DNA of 26,674 nucleotides from Polymyxa betae (lineage: Eukaryota > Endomyxa > Phytomyxea > Plasmodiophorida > Plasmodiophoridae), in the NCBI GenBank assembly GCA_003693705.1, contig RBZT01000386.1:1-26674 (forward strand), given 5' to 3'. Position 1 is the first letter of the stretch, and the number at the start of each line of letters is the position of its first letter. Made by a program: the position numbers and the translations under genes. Positions 18,265 through 26,674 of the stretch are shown one piece after another. The notes under the pieces were generated by a model, which saw only the letters and a program-made list of their open reading frames with translations, searched no databases and had not been told where the DNA came from.

Positions 18265-21200
18265 ATGTCAAATAACACTTTCCAAAATATGGATCCGAAT
18301 TCCGCATCGGTTGTGGATGACGATCACACTAAATTTCGTGCACGATTCGAGCGCCTTGCAACTTTGAGCTTGCGTTATGACCCGGATTTGCTGCAAGCTT
18401 CCCCGGCGTCGTCGACCACGTCTCGGTCTCCATTCCAGCCAGTTAAGATTCGAACTGATTGGTCCAGGCCCGATCTTGATGAGGAAGGGGATAGCGAATT
18501 GAATTCCTCTGTAAGCTGTAAACAACTTTCTTTGTCACGAAATTCAACCTTGCTTTGTTTGCAATTTCTACCAACTCTTTGATTTACTATCGGTCTGTAA
18601 TGACCATTTTCGACTTCCGGAGCCTAGTTTTCTCGGTTCTGTTATCATATCGTCCCTATGCTAATCTCTAATTAATCATGATGACAGGGAATTTACAAGT
18701 TCTCTCTGGAAAATCTAAATGATTCGCAAATTTTGGATACTGGTAGTCTAAAACCAAATTTAGAGCATTTCGAGTCATCACCAGTTCTTAACCCTGTGAA
18801 TATCGATGTAAAGCCTTCTCCACCATCTCCGACTGCCTTTGTCTCCTGTAGCAGCGATCATTTGCAAAAATCAAGCGGGTCGAGATTTTCTGATATTCTC
18901 AGCTCGTCGAGTGAGAATGAGTCGGACATGGAGCTGAGCTCAACTTGTGGAGCCATTTTGCTGGAAAGGCTTGAGGGCGAATCTGACCAAACCCAGAATT
19001 CTTCTGACACTGACACGGTTTTTGGCGAGTCTGGCCAATTCGCAAGTACCGAAAGCGAGGAATCTTCAAATTTAGGTTTGCTCCATTTTGCTTTTTTGTA
19101 ATTGTGCAGTTTCCGTCATGCTTTCGCTTACTCCAGATTGTTTTTCACCCTATTTGCTAACGTTTTTTGTTAGAATCGAAGCCAGTTGCTATTGATTTCG
19201 AACATTGTTCAGAGATTAATGCAACCTCGTCACATCTCGAATCGGATGTCATTAATACCGCCATGTCGGTTGCTATGGCTGAACCTGAAGTACCAGAAGA
19301 TGCTATTTTGCATTCTTCGCGTCATGACAGCTTGAAGGAATCTGATTCAACTTTTCAACCTGATGAGCAAACGGCCATATTAGAACCTGAGAATGCTATC
19401 GATTATGTCAATGCAACTCCTACCCAGCGTATTCATATTCGGTCAGCTGAAGGGACTCCTGCGCGTGCTCTCTTCCCAGACAAGACCCGTTCAGCTGAAG
19501 GTACTCCCATAAAAGTACATCCTTTAATCGCCAGTGGGGCTCCGGTTTCCGCTTCGCTGCATATCGAGGGAACTCCTAGCAGGCGTCATCGTGCTATCGA
19601 CCAAGTACAGTCTGAGGTAATCTTCCGCATTAGACAATTTTTTATCGTCTCTGCTTTTGCTTATATACGTTTTAGGTCCCAGAACTCGTATTGCGTCTCA
19701 ACTCTAAGCATGATGATTGGACCCGTCGAATAGATGCTTTGAAACGCATCAGTCGATTCACGACATTTAACATGTCCCCTTCTGCATTGGCTGAAGCCTG
19801 TCTTCCGCTTCTTGATCCTATAGCACTTCAGCTTCAAGATCTTCGCTCTCAGGTACGAAATTATTCTTATTGTGATTGATTTACTTTAACAAATTTCTAC
19901 TGTAGATTGTTAAACAAGCTTGCATTACCATTGGAGATTTGTCGGAATGTCTTGGCTTCCAATTTCACCTCTATGCAAGGCGCTTATTCCCACGACTTCT
20001 TGACTTGCTTCGCATTGCTAAAAAGGTCAGCTATGTGTTTGTCAATGTTCTTCAGGTGTTTTGATCAATATTATTTCGTTCATTATCGCTTATCGTTGCT
20101 CAGATTCTTTGCCTTAGGTTATGTCTTCCGCAGGTGATGAGTGCATGCGCCGAATTATCACTCACTCTCACGTTGATGCTATTGAAATTATCATCCAAGA
20201 ATCAGCTAGCAACAAATCGCCTATTGTTCGATGCCGCTGTGTTGAACTTATTATTTTGGCATTGCAAACGTGGAATGTCATTCAGCTTGCATCTTATGAG
20301 ACATCAATCGGATTGCTGTTCAGTAAGGTAACCGCCTAAAGCGATGCCTTTATTTCTATCGTGTTTGACCTCTGCCAAGATTTGCAGCGATTCTACCAAA
20401 GATGTTAGAACAGCTGGAAAACGCATGTTTGCTGAATTCGCTCGAATATGGCGTGATGACTCTCAAGATCTGTTCAAAGCATTAGACCAAAAGTTGCAAA
20501 AAGCTATTCTAACAGATCACCCTCAGCTACAGGAGGTAGTCGCATTTTGTGATGAACAATTCGTTAGAAGCGATTTCGACAAAAGCGAAGTAAGATCATA
20601 ATTTTTTTACTCGCTTCGTTTGGGCCTTTGACCTTTCCATCTTGTGAGCATACTTTCTAGTTGTACTGCTGTATTTTGCTTTCGCTGTGTAATTGATTTA
20701 TCTTTAGCCGAGCACGCCAGTGCGTTTAAGTCTGTCTGAGGTAAAAGCCAAGATACGGCGAGAAAGTATTGCTCGCTGTCCAAATGCTAACGAAGTCGTT
20801 ATTGTTCAAAAAGCACAAACCCCTGTTGCTGATTCCTCGCTTCCCATAAGTAGCTCCTCAGCGCCTTATGCAGAACCTCCCAAAACGCCAGTTCGGTCCA
20901 ATGGTAGTCAAGCGGATAGCTCTTTGGCTCCGGAGTCTCAAAATCGTTTTGTGCATCCACCTAGGTCGGTTTGTAGCTGACTCTGCTTCTTTCGTCAATA
21001 TTTTTTTCTCTAGGTCTCCGTCGTTGAGCTTCAAATTTGATCAATCGCTCCCATCCATTCAACATGAACGCGGTCTTCTTGCTCCCGCCTTATCGCCCAT
21101 TCCCCCGGAATTCCTCGAAGGGTTCCCTGTACCTGTCCCCTTGCGAGACTTGATCGCGCCTGAGCGGCGGCCGATAATGCCTGAGCCTAGTCCTCTTGTC

Positions 21201-23454
21201 AAACATTCCTCTCGTCGGTAATTGACCGTATTATCTACTTAAATATCGATCTGACCTCGTTTAGGTTCACCAGTCGTGTTGTCGATACTCCTGTAAACGG
21301 AAGATTCGATGAAGGCGATAATGACGATGATTCTTCTTCGAGTACATCGAGCTGCTCTACTGTTGATCAGTCTCTCGATGAGGCTGATGACAACGGCGAA
21401 GTTTCTGTGTCTTCTTCTATAGCAGCCGAATCAGTAGATGTACTTGCTAGAGAAACTGCCCCATGTTTGTCTTCGGATTCGGATCTTGACAGAAGTATAA
21501 TTTTCTGTTCGCCTTTCCCATCTATTAACTGTTTTTTCTTTCAGAAAAAGAGGAAATGCTGATCTTGGAGAACAAGCTTCAGTATTTAAGGACGATGGCT
21601 ACCTCTGTGTTCGACGAAGGTGATTCTCCAGTTCGCACTATCGAAATTCATCACGACCTGACATCGTCCTCCAAGTTCGTATTTTTTAAATCGGTCTCAA
21701 TTAATTGACTTGCTAATTTTGTGAAATGCTTTAGGGTCGCCGCTTTTTGTCCCAATCAGATGAAGGAAATGTAGGATCCCAGATCCTCGTCTTGTATTTT
21801 TTATTGACTTCTTTCAGCGACTCGCCCGTTGATATGCCGACCACCCCAGCCACTCAAGTTCTTTCCTCTGAGAGGTACCTTGCCTTCTTTTTGTTTTTCA
21901 TCTCAACTCTTGCACAGAAGCGAATTAAACTGCGATTCCATTTTAAAAGTCGGGAGCTATTCTTTTGAAGCGTCCAAGTCGCCGAAAGATGTTTTGAGTG
22001 CTGTTCTCTCAACGCCTCCTTCCGAGCGTGTATTCAGATCGCCCGATAAGACTCCATTACCTCCTCCGTCTGATCTGAGAATGCATTCTGCTCCTAGCCA
22101 TCGTGATAATGATGAACAGGAAAATAATTCGATTCTGCGATCCATTTTTTTCACTCTATTGTCTTTGATCGTCTTCGCTCTTTTGTTCCATGGGCTTCCC
22201 GCTTTCCTTAAACCTGGCTCGGATGATTTGGTATCACGGACGAGGCTTCATTTCCCGATCATCCATCCGCAATCCGGACCGCCGTCTGAAACTCATCAGA
22301 AAATTGACATTCCTGTTCGCGACTCTGCTCAGCGTTCACAAAAATTTGCGGAATCTGTGGAGTAACTGCTACATTTTTATTCCCATTTTCCAGATTACTG
22401 ACTTTCTTCATTATTAGATCCAGTGATGTCCCTAAACAAGTGAATTCTGTAAACGACCTCATCTCCAGCGGCATCGTTGAATCAGAAGATACCGAAAAGA
22501 TTCTTCAGGACCAGCCCACTTTGGATCCACAGTCAAATGTCAATATTCAGGTCGCTCCAACAGAGCAATCTGAAACTAGTTATTCTGAGGACTCTGGCTC
22601 TGTCGTTTTCATTAATTCGGATATTCCAAGTGCTTCTATTTCTGAGCCTTATGATTCTGCTGAATCACCTCCGTCGTTTGAAGAAGTGGCTGCTTTTGTT
22701 GAAGAGCCACTTATCTCCGAAGATGCCTCGATCATTTCCGACGATGCTGAACTCGGTCGGGCGTTTAAGGTCGAATTTGTTGACTTCGTCGACTTCGAAA
22801 GCAACTCCACGGTTGCAATGGTGTCCACTCCAGTTAATACTGATGTCGCTCTCGGCAATTCCACCGAGACTGATTCTCTTAATGATTTGACATTGCTCGA
22901 TCATGAACAATCTGACAGTTTCGGCTCGCAATCTGACAGTAAGTTTTCCTATCTAATTTTATTGTTTACTCTGGTTCTGGGTTTGTATAATATTTCTTCT
23001 TCCTTATTTATTCTCTGTAGGATCCTCTGATAGTGGCATTCCATTAACACCGAAACTTGCTTGGCTCTACTCTCTAATCGTCGCTGCTGTCTGTTGGCTC
23101 ACTTACAGAATTCGAACTGTTCCGGTTCGCGCTCATACTTTCGAACGTGATCCAGACTTCGACCTAACTGGTGTTACTACCACACCCGAATGGGATATCA
23201 ATCTCGATTCTGTGCTACCCTCGGGGCCGTCTCCGTTACCCCAGCCTGGTGGTACTGATTTCCAGAAATGGACTCACATAAAAAAGGTAAATCGATTTCT
23301 TACTATTTCCTCGCCACTGCTGCTGTTATTTTATCTCTTCAATACGACAGTATTCGTCTAAACAGTATCATAGGATGGGACCAGCATGACTCTGTTCTCG
23401 CCTCTTCGGCGAACTCTTCGTATCAGGCGGCCTCGGCGTCCAACTCAGTTTTGA
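18265..23454 (+). CDS. CLASP-like TOG-domain protein with two predicted membrane segments
   Basis: Seventeen exons: 18265-18510, 18688-19075, 19174-19616, 19676-19852, 19906-20025, 20118-20327, 20380-20589, 20708-20964, 21014-21217, 21265-21494, 21545-21674, 21735-21770, 21818-21874, 21918-22361, 22418-22938, 23021-23286 and 23374-23454. All phases close, giving 1,339 residues. Residues about 360-598 match the CLASP N-terminal TOG domain: DWTRRIDALKRIS, LRSQ-IVKQACITIGDLSECLG, PRLLDLLRIAKK-VMSSAGD, SPIVRCRCVELIILALQTW. Such domains bind tubulin and stabilise microtubules. The flanks are Ser/Asp/Glu-rich and look disordered, with SAEGTP at 302-307 and 318-323. Hydrophobic helices at about 976-998 (FFTLLSLIVFALLF) and 1237-1255 (LAWLYSLIVAAVCWL) look membrane-spanning. 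The last exon (basic tail) is the least certain: other acceptors give a slightly different C-terminus. The TOG call is firm; exons 11-13 and 17 are moderate. Confidence 0.82.
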
Positions 23455-23529
23455 ATTTTCCACATAACTAATGCATCAATCTCTCTATTTTACAGATTGT
23501 TTAATGGTCATTATTTTTCTCGATAATGT

Positions 23530-23535
23530 AATAAA
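23530..23535 (+). promoter_or_regulatory. Polyadenylation signal AATAAA
   Basis: AATAAA about 76 nt after the proposed stop of the CLASP-like gene, in AT-rich sequence, at a plausible distance for 3'-end formation of that gene. Confidence 0.45.
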
Positions 23536-23819
23536 TTCCACATATATTGTATAGTTTAATATATCGTATTGTGCTGCTGTTTTGATTCCAATCATGATGA
23601 TTACAAAAGAAAAATGACTTCTGATTCTCTATCTGCTTTAAAGTGCAAATAACTGCATCGCTTCATTTTGGAATCCCTTCATTTTCCAATTAGTTGTCAG
23701 ACGATACAGACTGCCTAGCTGTCAATATAACTGAACCTTCATTGAGTGTCTGGTCAAAACTCAAAAGAGCTTATGCTCGTGATCCGAATCAGAAAAGACA
23801 ATTTCTGAAGCCATCTTTG

Positions 23820-23825
23820 AAAAAA
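23820..23825 (-). terminator. Pol III terminator of tRNA-Ser
   Basis: Six consecutive T on the minus strand, three bases after the tRNA's discriminator position, as expected for RNA polymerase III termination. Confidence 0.85.
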
Positions 23826-23827
23826 GA

Positions 23828-23909
23828 AGCCGTCGACGAGATTTGAACTCGCGCGGGCAGAACCCAGTAGATTTCGAATCTACCACCTTGACCACTCGGT
23901 CACAACGGC
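23828..23909 (-). tRNA. tRNA-Ser(CGA)
   Basis: The minus-strand sequence folds as a class II tRNA. The acceptor stem is GCCGTTG/CGACGGC with one G-U pair. The D arm is ACCGAGTGGTCAAGGT. The anticodon stem GTAGA/TCTAC has the loop TTCGAAA, giving anticodon CGA (reads UCG). A long variable arm (TGGG-TTCT-GCCC) follows, then a T arm with loop TTCAAAT. The long variable arm plus CGA anticodon identify serine. A run of six T directly downstream (A-run at 23820-23825) is the Pol III terminator. No intron. The discriminator base is T instead of the usual G of serine tRNAs. Confidence 0.95.
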
Positions 23910-24107
23910 ACTTCTCTGTTGTCGGACAGGATGGCTAAAGCAGGTAATGTTCCGGTCGTCATCAACATGAATCTTTAGGAAGTTTTGTTTTATGCAAAAG
24001 TTGTTATGTAAGTGACTGTTGAATTACTATACTTGATAGGAGTAATCATCTCTGGGGCGCATTTTATCATCTGTAATTTTGTGTCGCAGGAGGATGTCCG
24101 AATGATA

Positions 24108-24116
24108 TTCAAATTT
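24108..24116. repeat. Left target-site duplication
   Basis: TTCAAATTT immediately outside the left terminal repeat; identical to 25329-25337. Confidence 0.9.
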
Positions 24117-24199
24117 CGGTAAACTCTTTTTTCAGTCGACGGAAAACAGGCTGCGCTTCAGTCGACGGAGGCGCAGCCTGTTTTCCGTCACAAAGCACT
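24117..24199 (+). repeat. Left terminal inverted repeat containing an internal hairpin
   Basis: 83 bp. Within it, 24138-24156 (GACGGAAAACAGGCTGCGC) and 24171-24189 are perfect 19-bp inverted repeats separated by 14 nt, so each end of the element can fold into its own hairpin. Confidence 0.92.
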
Positions 24200-24236
24200 C
24201 TATTCCTTCTCTTTTCTCTTTCTCTCCTCTATGACT

Positions 24237-24318
24237 AGATTCTGCCTGTTAGGTTCTCTCAGATTCTGTCTGTTAGGTTTTCTTTTTCTCATCTACGAAT
24301 AGATTCTGTCTGTAAGCC
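24237..24318 (+). repeat. Subterminal repeats AGATTCTGYCTGTTAGG
   Basis: Three copies at 24237-24255, 24261-24279 and 24301-24318 just inside the left end, differing by a few bases; there is no matching set near the right end. Subterminal motif clusters in DNA transposons often bind transposase; here that is inference. Confidence 0.65.
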
Positions 24319-24582
24319 TCGTTCTTACTTGCCAATGTGAAATCGAATGCGGAATTGGATCAACCGGCCGCAAGGCGACTCCCAGGTTGGAGATTTCCCA
24401 GTTTTAGAAGGGTCGAACGCGCGCTTGAAAAACAAGGGCCGAAAGAAGGCAGAGTTATAAAAATTTAATTTATTCCAGTTCTCTAAACGACCGATGGCTG
24501 TTGAAAAACCACCCCCCTTTATCGTTTAGTGGTCAAAGATTTTTCCTTTTCATACATTCCACGTATCACTCAAGATACAGAA

Positions 24583-24834
24583 ATGGACGTTGAGCAAACC
24601 CATCACGATTCAAGACTGAAAGCCTATCACCAAATCACGGTTCCTCATAGCCATGCTAACCGTTATACTCTGTTGTTAGGAGATTGCAAAGAACTCATCA
24701 ATTTAGCAGTCAACGATACTCATTTTTTCCAGATTTGTCGCATGGCCATTGCAGATCTAATGGCCAAGCGTGGGATAGAATCATCCGACAAGGGTGTCTC
24801 TGTGATGGAACCAGGTTTCGGGATAACACCATAA
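24583..24834 (+). CDS. Small ORF inside the transposon, unknown
   Basis: Frame of 83 codons from the ATG at 24583. No family recognised. It ends with the segment MAKRGIESSDKGVSVMEPG, which recurs in the following ORF. The frame opens further upstream without an ATG. It could be a remnant of transposon-encoded or captured host sequence. Coding status is uncertain. Confidence 0.3.
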   Translation: MDVEQTHHDSRLKAYHQITVPHSHANRYTLLLGDCKELINLAVNDTHFFQICRMAIADLMAKRGIESSDKGVSVMEPGFGITP

Positions 24835-24944
24835 GAACTGCCAGAAAACTTCATGAAGTTTGTACAGCTTAAGAAAACTCCGCCAGTTAATGGCCAAGCG
24901 TGGGATAGAATCATCCGACAACGATATCTCTGTGATGGAACCAG
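24759..24944 (+). repeat. 56-bp direct repeat within the transposon
   Basis: The blocks 24759-24814 and 24889-24944, 130 bp apart, are identical except for a cluster of changes in the middle (AAGGGTGTC against AACGATATC). Read in two different plus-strand frames, both encode MAKRGIESSD followed by a VMEP motif. Confidence 0.85.
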
Positions 24945-25156
24945 CGGCAGAAGGGGGAGGAATCAAAGCCCCGGAAAGGCGAAAACGTCAAGCGGGACGG
25001 CTGCCGATGAGTGAGCTTCAGAACATGTCAACAATCTCCATGCGAAACAAGAAACGATTACCAACATCATGCAAGGTTTGCGTTGCTAAGAACGCTGTCC
25101 CAACAGATAATCACAGAGCAGGAAGCTCTCGGTGCCCCTTCACTGTAAACGGATAA
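24890..25156 (+). CDS. Second small ORF inside the transposon, basic with Cys pair
   Basis: Frame of 88 codons from the ATG at 24890, offset by one base from the frame of the preceding ORF. It starts with the duplicated MAKRGIESSD segment, then a basic stretch (APERRKRQAGRLP) and SCKVC with a further Cys near the end, weakly suggestive of a zinc-binding or DNA-binding piece. No family recognised. I found no splice pair that joins it to the first ORF in phase. Confidence 0.3.
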   Translation: MAKRGIESSDNDISVMEPAAEGGGIKAPERRKRQAGRLPMSELQNMSTISMRNKKRLPTSCKVCVAKNAVPTDNHRAGSSRCPFTVNG

Positions 25157-25245
25157 TAAAACAGAGGCGTCGCAAGAAGGGTACGAAAGGGAACGAGATA
25201 GATAGAGACCTCAGTACAGAGGAGCGAAAGGGATAGATGGCATAT

Positions 25246-25328
25246 AGTGCTTTGTGACGGAAAACAGGCTGCGCCTCCGTCGACTGAAGCGCAGCCTGTT
25301 TTCCGTCTACTGAAAAAAAAGTTTACCG
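25246..25328 (-). repeat. Right terminal inverted repeat containing the same hairpin
   Basis: Reverse complement of the left repeat with two substitutions near the outer end. It carries the same 19-bp-stem hairpin. Confidence 0.92.
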
Positions 25329-25337
25329 TTCAAATTT
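25329..25337. repeat. Right target-site duplication
   Basis: TTCAAATTT immediately outside the right terminal repeat; identical to 24108-24116. Confidence 0.9.
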
Positions 25338-25580
25338 AACATTGCTGTTTGCAAATTTTTCAAGAAACAACCGCATTTCAGAAAGCAGTCTGTGATTATA
25401 TACGTTTTCGATCGGTAAGCGTATTCTAACCGACTACCGCCGTTCGGGTTATGCTTCGGTCGGATACCGAGTGACCAAAAATCAGCTCAAAATTGCATCT
25501 TGAGAACACAAGCAATGAGTGCAATCGGATCATAATTGAAGGTGGAATTTTTAGTGATAGAGTTAAGGTCGCTGGTCTTG

Positions 25581-26423
25581 TTAGGCCTGGGGTTGATGGC
25601 TTCTGCGGCATCGGTTGCCGTACTTACATCGCTTGCGGATGTGATCTCTACAAAGCTCTCGGCCTGCATCATCGTAGCAAATGCGGCGGCGTTTCGCATC
25701 GAGTTCGGCCGTGCGTTTCAGGCGTTCTTCTTCCTCAAAGTTGTATTCCAGAAGGACCTCATACTTACGAGGAGAACGTTCAACAGTCCCGCGCTTGCGC
25801 TTATCATACTCGTAAACCGCTCGCCATGGGTACCATTGGGAGCGGTTCAGAATAATAAGTTGATGGTTTAGCATGCCTCGAATATAGCTACGAGGCGCGC
25901 CATTCGAGAGGAGGATTTCGGTGACCGATGCGTGAATTTGAATCCAGATGAACAGGTCGGGGATCTTTGCGGTCTTGAGGACCAATCGTTCACCGCTTTT
26001 CAAGACGATGGTTTCGTCTGCAAAGGATGCGTCCGTTGCGGCGTAGAGCTCACCGTAATCGATGAGCTTCCAGTCTAGAATCTTGGCCTTAAAGTCAGCG
26101 GGAATAAACAAGAAAGCGTTGCTGACGAGGGTTGCGTTCTTGGCTAAGGCGAGCTCTTTCTTCAGAGCGTCGACTTGAGCCTGAAGTTCCTTCTCTTTTT
26201 CCAGAAAAGGCTCGATGATCGCCTCCATTTGGTTGTAGGAAGTCGGTAGAGGAAGAGAGTCGGACTCGGATTCATGATCCTGGTGAGAGGCGGAATCAGA
26301 ATCGGAGGAGTCGTTAGGGGAGGAGGAGTCGTTGCTGTCCAATGCCTGTCTGTTGGCATTCCCCTTGGCCGAAGCTTTCGCCTTGGTACGAGGGTTCTTA
26401 GAACGAGCAGAGGCGGGAGCCAT
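25581..26423 (-). CDS. Coiled-coil protein with C-terminal CCCH zinc finger, possibly gag-derived
   Basis: Single open frame of 280 codons from the ATG at 26423. Order: basic Lys/Ala-rich N-terminus; Ser/Asp/Glu-rich stretch (about 30-58); heptad-like coiled coil (about 66-93, EKEKELQAQVDALKKELAL); a central helical region with WIQIHASVTEILL, SYIRGMLNHQLIIL and YPWRAVYEYDKRKRG; basic helix; and a CCCH finger CX7CX5CX3H at the C-terminus (CRDHIRKRCKYGNRCRRSH). CCCH fingers usually bind RNA. The central W...L...H...I...Y.W.AV..YD...R spacing, followed by a terminal Cys/His knuckle, reminds me of gag-like ORFs of DIRS-type and similar retroelements, but no RT or tyrosine recombinase lies nearby and the frame is intact. 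It is therefore either a host gene of retroelement origin or an orphan ORF. Confidence 0.6.
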   Translation of the reverse strand: MAPASARSKNPRTKAKASAKGNANRQALDSNDSSSPNDSSDSDSASHQDHESESDSLPLPTSYNQMEAIIEPFLEKEKELQAQVDALKKELALAKNATLVSNAFLFIPADFKAKILDWKLIDYGELYAATDASFADETIVLKSGERLVLKTAKIPDLFIWIQIHASVTEILLSNGAPRSYIRGMLNHQLIILNRSQWYPWRAVYEYDKRKRGTVERSPRKYEVLLEYNFEEEERLKRTAELDAKRRRICYDDAGRELCRDHIRKRCKYGNRCRRSHQPQA

Positions 26424-26674
26424 GCAATCGAGCGTACGAGATCAGACTAAATTTTTCTTTGAAAATAGTCCGGTCTCGGCTTTTACAGCAACGATACAAT
26501 ATACGAGGGAGATCAAAACCAGGGATTGGAAACTAATAATTTCGCCTGATGAATAATTCTTATTCCCTCTGTAGAATTATTTATTGGCGGCTCAGGAATC
26601 AGAGAATGATTCAGTGTAGATGGATGGGTTTATTGAATTATTCTTTGCCAATGTAAAGGGGCGGGTACGCTATT
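26424..26674. other. Upstream region of the CCCH gene with a small hairpin
   Basis: No gene seen. AATAATTCT (26552-26560) and AGAATTATT (26573-26581) form a 9-bp inverted repeat with a 12-nt loop, about 130 bp upstream of the CCCH start codon. Confidence 0.45.

Larger units (their letters stand above)
24117..25328. mobile_element. 1.2-kb DNA transposon, probably Mutator-like, non-autonomous
   Basis: Terminal inverted repeats of 83 bp (24117-24199 and 25246-25328) match at all but two positions and start CGGTAAAC. They are flanked by a perfect 9-bp direct duplication TTCAAATTT (24108-24116 and 25329-25337). Long terminal repeats with a 9-bp target duplication are the signature of the Mutator (MULE) superfamily. 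The interior (about 1.05 kb) holds only short open frames without a recognisable transposase DDE domain, so it likely depends on a transposase elsewhere. The near-identity of the ends and the intact duplication point to a young insertion. Confidence 0.88.

Noticed and set aside
23033-23108. Second hydrophobic segment of the CLASP-like protein as an unspliced intron (gtggca...ttacag)
   Set aside because: Removing it (76 nt) would break the downstream phase and the donor is poor, so I kept it as coding; still worth a transcript check.
23268-23471. 67-codon frame at the end of the CLASP-like gene
   Set aside because: It is out of phase with the preceding exon; splicing to 23374 gives a consistent ending.
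24720-24966. Minus-strand frames within the transposon
   Set aside because: They are antisense copies of the duplicated segment and carry no motif.

Overview
This is nuclear DNA from a eukaryote. Several genes are split by spliceosomal introns (GT...AG, many only 43-60 nt), there is a class II tRNA gene with a Pol III T-run, and LTR-retrotransposon and DNA-transposon sequences are present. A CLASP-type TOG domain, a PTC7-type phosphatase and a copia-like element primed by initiator tRNA fit an opisthokont-grade or other unicellular eukaryote with a compact genome. I cannot name the species. All exon models were built by eye from open frames, splice signals and family resemblance; none is confirmed by transcripts.

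Layout. (1) 1-5510: three apparently secreted or membrane proteins, each with a GC-rich start and a hydrophobic N-terminus: a small Cys-containing protein (minus, 195-763), a multi-pass membrane protein (minus, 1824-2375) and a Cys-rich, Ser/Thr-rich protein with a 54-bp tandem repeat (plus, 4540-5508). They lie in long gene-poor DNA. (2) 7186-12336: a retrotransposon graveyard on the minus strand. A Ty1/copia gag-pol is broken by two frameshifts and a small deletion in RNase H, and its primer site matches the initiator tRNA anticodon arm. Beside it is a Ty3/gypsy gag relic with an in-frame stop. (3) 13527-14924: a coding-looking, intron-containing stretch that I could not assign to a family. 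(4) 16108-17671: a six-exon PP2C phosphatase of the PTC7/PPTC7 group. (5) 18265-23454: a 17-exon gene for a CLASP-like TOG-domain protein of about 1,339 residues, with two predicted membrane segments in its C-terminal half. (6) 23828-23909: tRNA-Ser(CGA), minus strand. (7) 24117-25328: a 1.2-kb DNA transposon with 83-bp terminal inverted repeats and a perfect 9-bp target duplication (Mutator-like by these features). Each terminal repeat is itself a 19-bp-stem hairpin. (8) 25581-26423: a minus-strand ORF with an acidic N-terminus, a coiled coil and a C-terminal CCCH zinc finger, possibly gag-derived.

The best candidate for new biology is the CLASP-like protein. Its microtubule-binding domain appears to be attached to a membrane, an architecture I do not associate with known CLASPs. 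The nested-hairpin transposon ends are the second. The genes show no operon-like logic; the PP2C and CLASP-like genes are same-strand neighbours about 0.6 kb apart.
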